Source: an uncultured Rubritalea sp. (GTDB taxonomy: Bacteria; Verrucomicrobiota; Verrucomicrobiia; Verrucomicrobiales; Akkermansiaceae). From it: 8,292 bases of DNA. Location of the stretch: the NCBI GenBank assembly GCA_937951395.1, contig CALFBV010000134.1:1-8292 (forward strand). The letters are read 5' to 3'. Of the stretch, positions 5,847 to 8,292 are shown piece after piece. The notes under the pieces are model-generated. The model ran no database searches and was not told where the DNA came from. It saw only the letters and a program-made list of their open reading frames with translations. Both the position numbers and the translations under genes were made by a program. The stretch's first letter is position 1; the number at the start of each line of letters is the position of its first letter.

Positions 5847-6962
5847 ATGAAAAAAGCATTAATTACTGGAGTAACTGGACAAGACGGATCTTATCTGGCG
5901 GAGCTGTTGTTAGAAAAGGGCTATGAAGTTCACGGAATAAAGAGAAGAGCATCTTCTTTCAATACTCAGAGGGTGGATCACATTTATCAAGATCCTCATA
6001 TTGAGAATTCCAGCTTCCATCTTCATTATGGTGATCTGACTGATTCGTCTAACCTCACTAGAATACTGAGTGAAGTTAAACCAGATGAGGTTTATAACTT
6101 AGGAGCGCAATCACATGTGGCGGTCTCATTCGAGTCTGCTGAATACACGGCAGATGTGGATGCTTTAGGGACTTTACGTTTACTGGAGGCAATACGCTTT
6201 TTAGGTTTGGAGAAGAAGACTAAATTTTACCAAGCATCAACTTCTGAGCTCTATGGTGAGGTGCAGGAAGTTCCTCAGAAGGAAACGACTCCATTTCACC
6301 CGCGGTCGCCTTATGGAGTGGCTAAGATGTATGCTTACTGGATCACGGTGAACTACCGCGAGTCTTATGGTATCTATGCGTGTAATGGGATTTTGTTTAA
6401 CCACGAGTCACCAAGGCGAGGTGAGACTTTTGTAACTAGAAAAATTACACGCGCATTGGCAAATATTTCTCAAGGTCTAGAGGAATGCCTCTATCTAGGA
6501 AATATGGATGCACTCCGTGACTGGGGGCATGCTAAAGATTATGTGAGAATGCAATGGATGATGCTCCAGCAAGAAGTGCCTGAAGATTTTGTGATTGCTA
6601 CTGGAAAGCAGATTTCTGTTAGAGACTTTGTGAAAATGAGTGCGGCTGAGGCTGGCATCACGATAGAATTTACTGGAGAAGGCTTAGATGAGGTAGCTAC
6701 TGTTATTAAAGTAGATGCATCAATAGCAGTTGCGACCAATGTTGGGGATGTGATCGTGAGAGTAGATCCTAGATATTTCCGACCTGCTGAGGTGGAGACT
6801 TTACTGGGTGATCCTTCTAAAGCGAATGAGAAGCTAGGCTGGGTTCCTGAAATCACGGTAGAGGAAATGTGTGCTGAAATGGTGGCGAATGATCTAGATT
6901 TCGCTCGTCGTCACGCTCTCTTAAAGAAACACGGGCATGATGTGTCTGTGGCAGTAGAATAG
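5847..6962 (+). CDS. gmd: GDP-mannose 4,6-dehydratase
   Basis: Converts GDP-D-mannose to GDP-4-keto-6-deoxy-D-mannose in the cytoplasm, the first step to GDP-L-fucose. The 371-residue length is normal. The nucleotide-binding [11 protein letters not shown] is at 7-17, followed by the family-specific [15 protein letters not shown] (31-45). Catalytic residues are visible as T132 and E134 in QASTSELYG and Y156/K160 in [12 protein letters not shown]. Further family motifs are [20 protein letters not shown] and DWGHAKDYV. The end carries the usual [18 protein letters not shown]. It lies seven bases after the shortened kinase gene and 16 bases before the GDP-fucose synthase gene, in typical gmd-fcl order. 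There is no Shine-Dalgarno sequence before the ATG. Its product could also feed GDP-rhamnose or GDP-perosamine, but the next gene points to fucose. Confidence 0.97.
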   Translation: MKKALITGVTGQDGSYLAELLLEKGYEVHGIKRRASSFNTQRVDHIYQDPHIENSSFHLHYGDLTDSSNLTRILSEVKPDEVYNLGAQSHVAVSFESAEYTADVDALGTLRLLEAIRFLGLEKKTKFYQASTSELYGEVQEVPQKETTPFHPRSPYGVAKMYAYWITVNYRESYGIYACNGILFNHESPRRGETFVTRKITRALANISQGLEECLYLGNMDALRDWGHAKDYVRMQWMMLQQEVPEDFVIATGKQISVRDFVKMSAAEAGITIEFTGEGLDEVATVIKVDASIAVATNVGDVIVRVDPRYFRPAEVETLLGDPSKANEKLGWVPEITVEEMCAEMVANDLDFARRHALLKKHGHDVSVAVE

Positions 6963-6978
6963 TTGAGATCTCTATAGA

Positions 6979-7923
6979 ATGAGCAGAAAGTTACTGATAT
7001 TTGGTGCTGGTGGAATGGTTGGATCTGCCTTGGTGCGGGAAGCTAAAGCTAGAGGAGTCACAGATATACTGACTCCATCTAGCAGTGGATTAGATCTTAC
7101 TAATCAAGCTGCAACGGAAGCTTACATTGCAGAGCATAAGCCTGATGAAGTGATCGTGGCTGCCGCTAAAGTAGGTGGCATTCATGCCAATAGTACTTAT
7201 CCAGCAGATTTCATCTATGTGAATATGATGATCGCGGCAAATACGATTCACGGCTCATACAAAGCAGGAGTGAAGCGCCTTCTATTTTTAGGGAGTTCAT
7301 GCATCTATCCTAGACTAGCTCCTCAACCGATGCCTGAGAGTTGTCTTTTGACTAGTGAGCTAGAGCCAACTAACGAAGCCTATGCGATAGCAAAAATCGC
7401 GGGGTTGAAGCTGTGTGAATATTACCGTAAGCAATACGGTGTAATGTATCACTCGGCAATGCCTACTAATCTCTATGGACCTGGAGATAACTACCATTCA
7501 GAAAATTCTCATGTGATTCCAGCGATGCTAAGAAGGTTTCATGAAGCGAAAGAAGCGGGTCAGGAATCTGTTCAGATTTGGGGTTCTGGCACACCTAAGC
7601 GTGAGTTTCTTTATGTCGAAGATTTGGCTAAGGCATGTTTTCATCTGTTAGAGTTAGAAACACCTCCAGATCTTGTGAATATCGGATATGGTGAGGATGT
7701 GAGTATCTTGGAGTTAGCTAAACAGATAGCTGAAACAGTGGGTTACGGGGGTGAAATCACTACTGACCCTAGCAAGCCTGATGGAACACCTAGAAAATTA
7801 ATGGATAATAGCGCTCTGAAATCACTAGACTGGTCACCTAAGATGGATCTAGCCGCTGGTCTGAAATCAGCTTACCAAGATTTCTTAGAAGCTGTATCTG
7901 GAGGGACACTACGCGCAAGGTAA
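6979..7923 (+). CDS. fcl: GDP-L-fucose synthase (GDP-4-keto-6-deoxymannose 3,5-epimerase/4-reductase)
   Basis: Epimerises and reduces the gmd product to GDP-L-fucose with NADPH. The 314-residue protein has the Rossmann motif [11 protein letters not shown] (8-18), [11 protein letters not shown] (61-71), the active-site FLGSSCIYP (103-111) with S106 and C108, and [14 protein letters not shown] (129-142) with Y135/K139. [11 protein letters not shown] (161-171) and [15 protein letters not shown] with H178 follow the E. coli enzyme almost residue for residue, with numbering one lower. [11 protein letters not shown] is the later substrate-binding motif. It immediately follows gmd, and its stop overlaps the next gene's start (TAATG), so the three are likely co-transcribed and the last two translationally coupled. 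Alternative gene names are wcaG or gmer. Very confident. Confidence 0.96.
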   Translation: MSRKLLIFGAGGMVGSALVREAKARGVTDILTPSSSGLDLTNQAATEAYIAEHKPDEVIVAAAKVGGIHANSTYPADFIYVNMMIAANTIHGSYKAGVKRLLFLGSSCIYPRLAPQPMPESCLLTSELEPTNEAYAIAKIAGLKLCEYYRKQYGVMYHSAMPTNLYGPGDNYHSENSHVIPAMLRRFHEAKEAGQESVQIWGSGTPKREFLYVEDLAKACFHLLELETPPDLVNIGYGEDVSILELAKQIAETVGYGGEITTDPSKPDGTPRKLMDNSALKSLDWSPKMDLAAGLKSAYQDFLEAVSGGTLRAR

Positions 7924-8292
7924 TGAAGACGGTGGATGTCATAGGGCTTCCAGTAGCTGTAACTACTTATGAAGGTGCTATAGCGTGGATCACTGAGCAT
8001 GCTTTAAAAGCAGACCGAGCTTATGCAGTAGAGGCTGCTAACACGCACGTGGCTGCACTTGCACGACATGAAAAAGAATTTGGTGAGGTGATGGCCAAGT
8101 TTGACCTGATCTGTCCTGATGGAATGCCATTAGTATGGTCAGTCAATCGTGAGCTAGATGAATCAGAGAGACTAAGGGATCGAGTTTACGGTCCTACATT
8201 GATGCTAAGATGCATAGAAGCATCAGAGGGGCAGCCAGATTTAAAACATTTTCTGCTGGGTGGTAGTCAATCCACTTTAGACAAGCTCGAAG
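7923..8292 (+). CDS. WecG/TagA/CpsF-family (GT26) glycosyltransferase, N-terminal 123 residues (cut by window edge)
   Basis: The frame starts at an ATG overlapping the fcl stop and stays open to the right edge. The visible part matches the GT26 fold: IGLPVAVTTYEGAIAWI (7-23), AANTHVAAL (38-46) with T41, then FDLICPDGMPLVW (60-72) with D66, RVYGPTLM and HFLLGGS. T41 and D66 correspond to the Thr and Asp reported as important in TagA, the Asp being the proposed base. Family members transfer a sugar such as N-acetylmannosaminuronate, N-acetylmannosamine or glucose onto an undecaprenyl-diphosphate-linked acceptor at the inner membrane face. The donor cannot be read here; a sugar made by the upstream genes is possible. 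Its presence suggests a lipid-linked repeat unit. The C-terminal membrane-association part lies outside the window. Confidence 0.9.
   Translation, partial: MKTVDVIGLPVAVTTYEGAIAWITEHALKADRAYAVEAANTHVAALARHEKEFGEVMAKFDLICPDGMPLVWSVNRELDESERLRDRVYGPTLMLRCIEASEGQPDLKHFLLGGSQSTLDKLE

Noticed and set aside
1683..6856. Minus-strand open frames at 1683-1934, 3752-4132, 4785-5081, 5078-5299 and 6539-6856
   Set aside because: Each lies antisense within a well-identified plus-strand gene and shows no protein family features.
1..8292. Mobile elements, CRISPR arrays, tRNA or rRNA genes
   Set aside because: No transposase or integrase motifs, no regularly spaced repeats, and no cloverleaf or rRNA-like sequence were found on reading the window.

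Overview
The window looks like the 5' end of an exopolysaccharide or surface-glycan gene cluster from a Gram-negative-type bacterium of medium GC. I favour Verrucomicrobiota or a relative. This rests on protein flavour and layout (a GbsR/MarR-like regulator and an RfaH/NusG-like factor heading a sugar-nucleotide operon, a vertebrate-like UDP-glucose dehydrogenase, hardly any Shine-Dalgarno sequences). It is inference; no rRNA or other taxonomic marker is present.

Layout. Positions 1-1440 (minus strand) hold the first 480 codons of an exported tetratricopeptide-repeat protein that runs off the left edge. A 131-bp divergent intergenic region follows, with inverted-repeat operator-like DNA. Two coupled plus-strand regulatory genes come next: a winged-helix regulator (1572-2084) and an RfaH/NusG-like elongation factor (2084-2620). 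A 291-bp leader region (2621-2911) holds a second copy of the same operator-like inverted repeat (16 of 18 bases, same spacing), two hairpins and an exact 12-base copy of the Escherichia coli RfaH target ops, 27 bases before the next start codon. The rest is a plus-strand sugar-nucleotide operon: UDP-glucose dehydrogenase (2912-4297), UDP-glucuronate decarboxylase (4392-5330), a shortened cytidylyltransferase/GHMP-kinase fusion (5348-5839), GDP-mannose 4,6-dehydratase (5847-6962), GDP-L-fucose synthase (6979-7923) and the start of a WecG/TagA/CpsF glycosyltransferase (7923 to the right edge).

How the parts fit. The dehydrogenase and decarboxylase take UDP-glucose to UDP-glucuronate and UDP-xylose. 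The dehydratase and fucose synthase take GDP-mannose to GDP-L-fucose. The terminal glycosyltransferase probably works on an undecaprenyl-linked sugar, so the cluster probably makes a lipid-linked repeat-unit polymer containing some of these sugars. The head of the cluster reads as a two-level switch: a DNA-binding protein acting at initiation on the shared inverted repeat, and an RfaH-like protein loaded at ops to carry RNA polymerase through the long operon. The most unusual points are the ops match, the duplicated operator, and the kinase fusion that seems to have lost most of its first domain and part of its second. No tRNA, rRNA, CRISPR array, transposase or convincing intrinsic terminator was seen.
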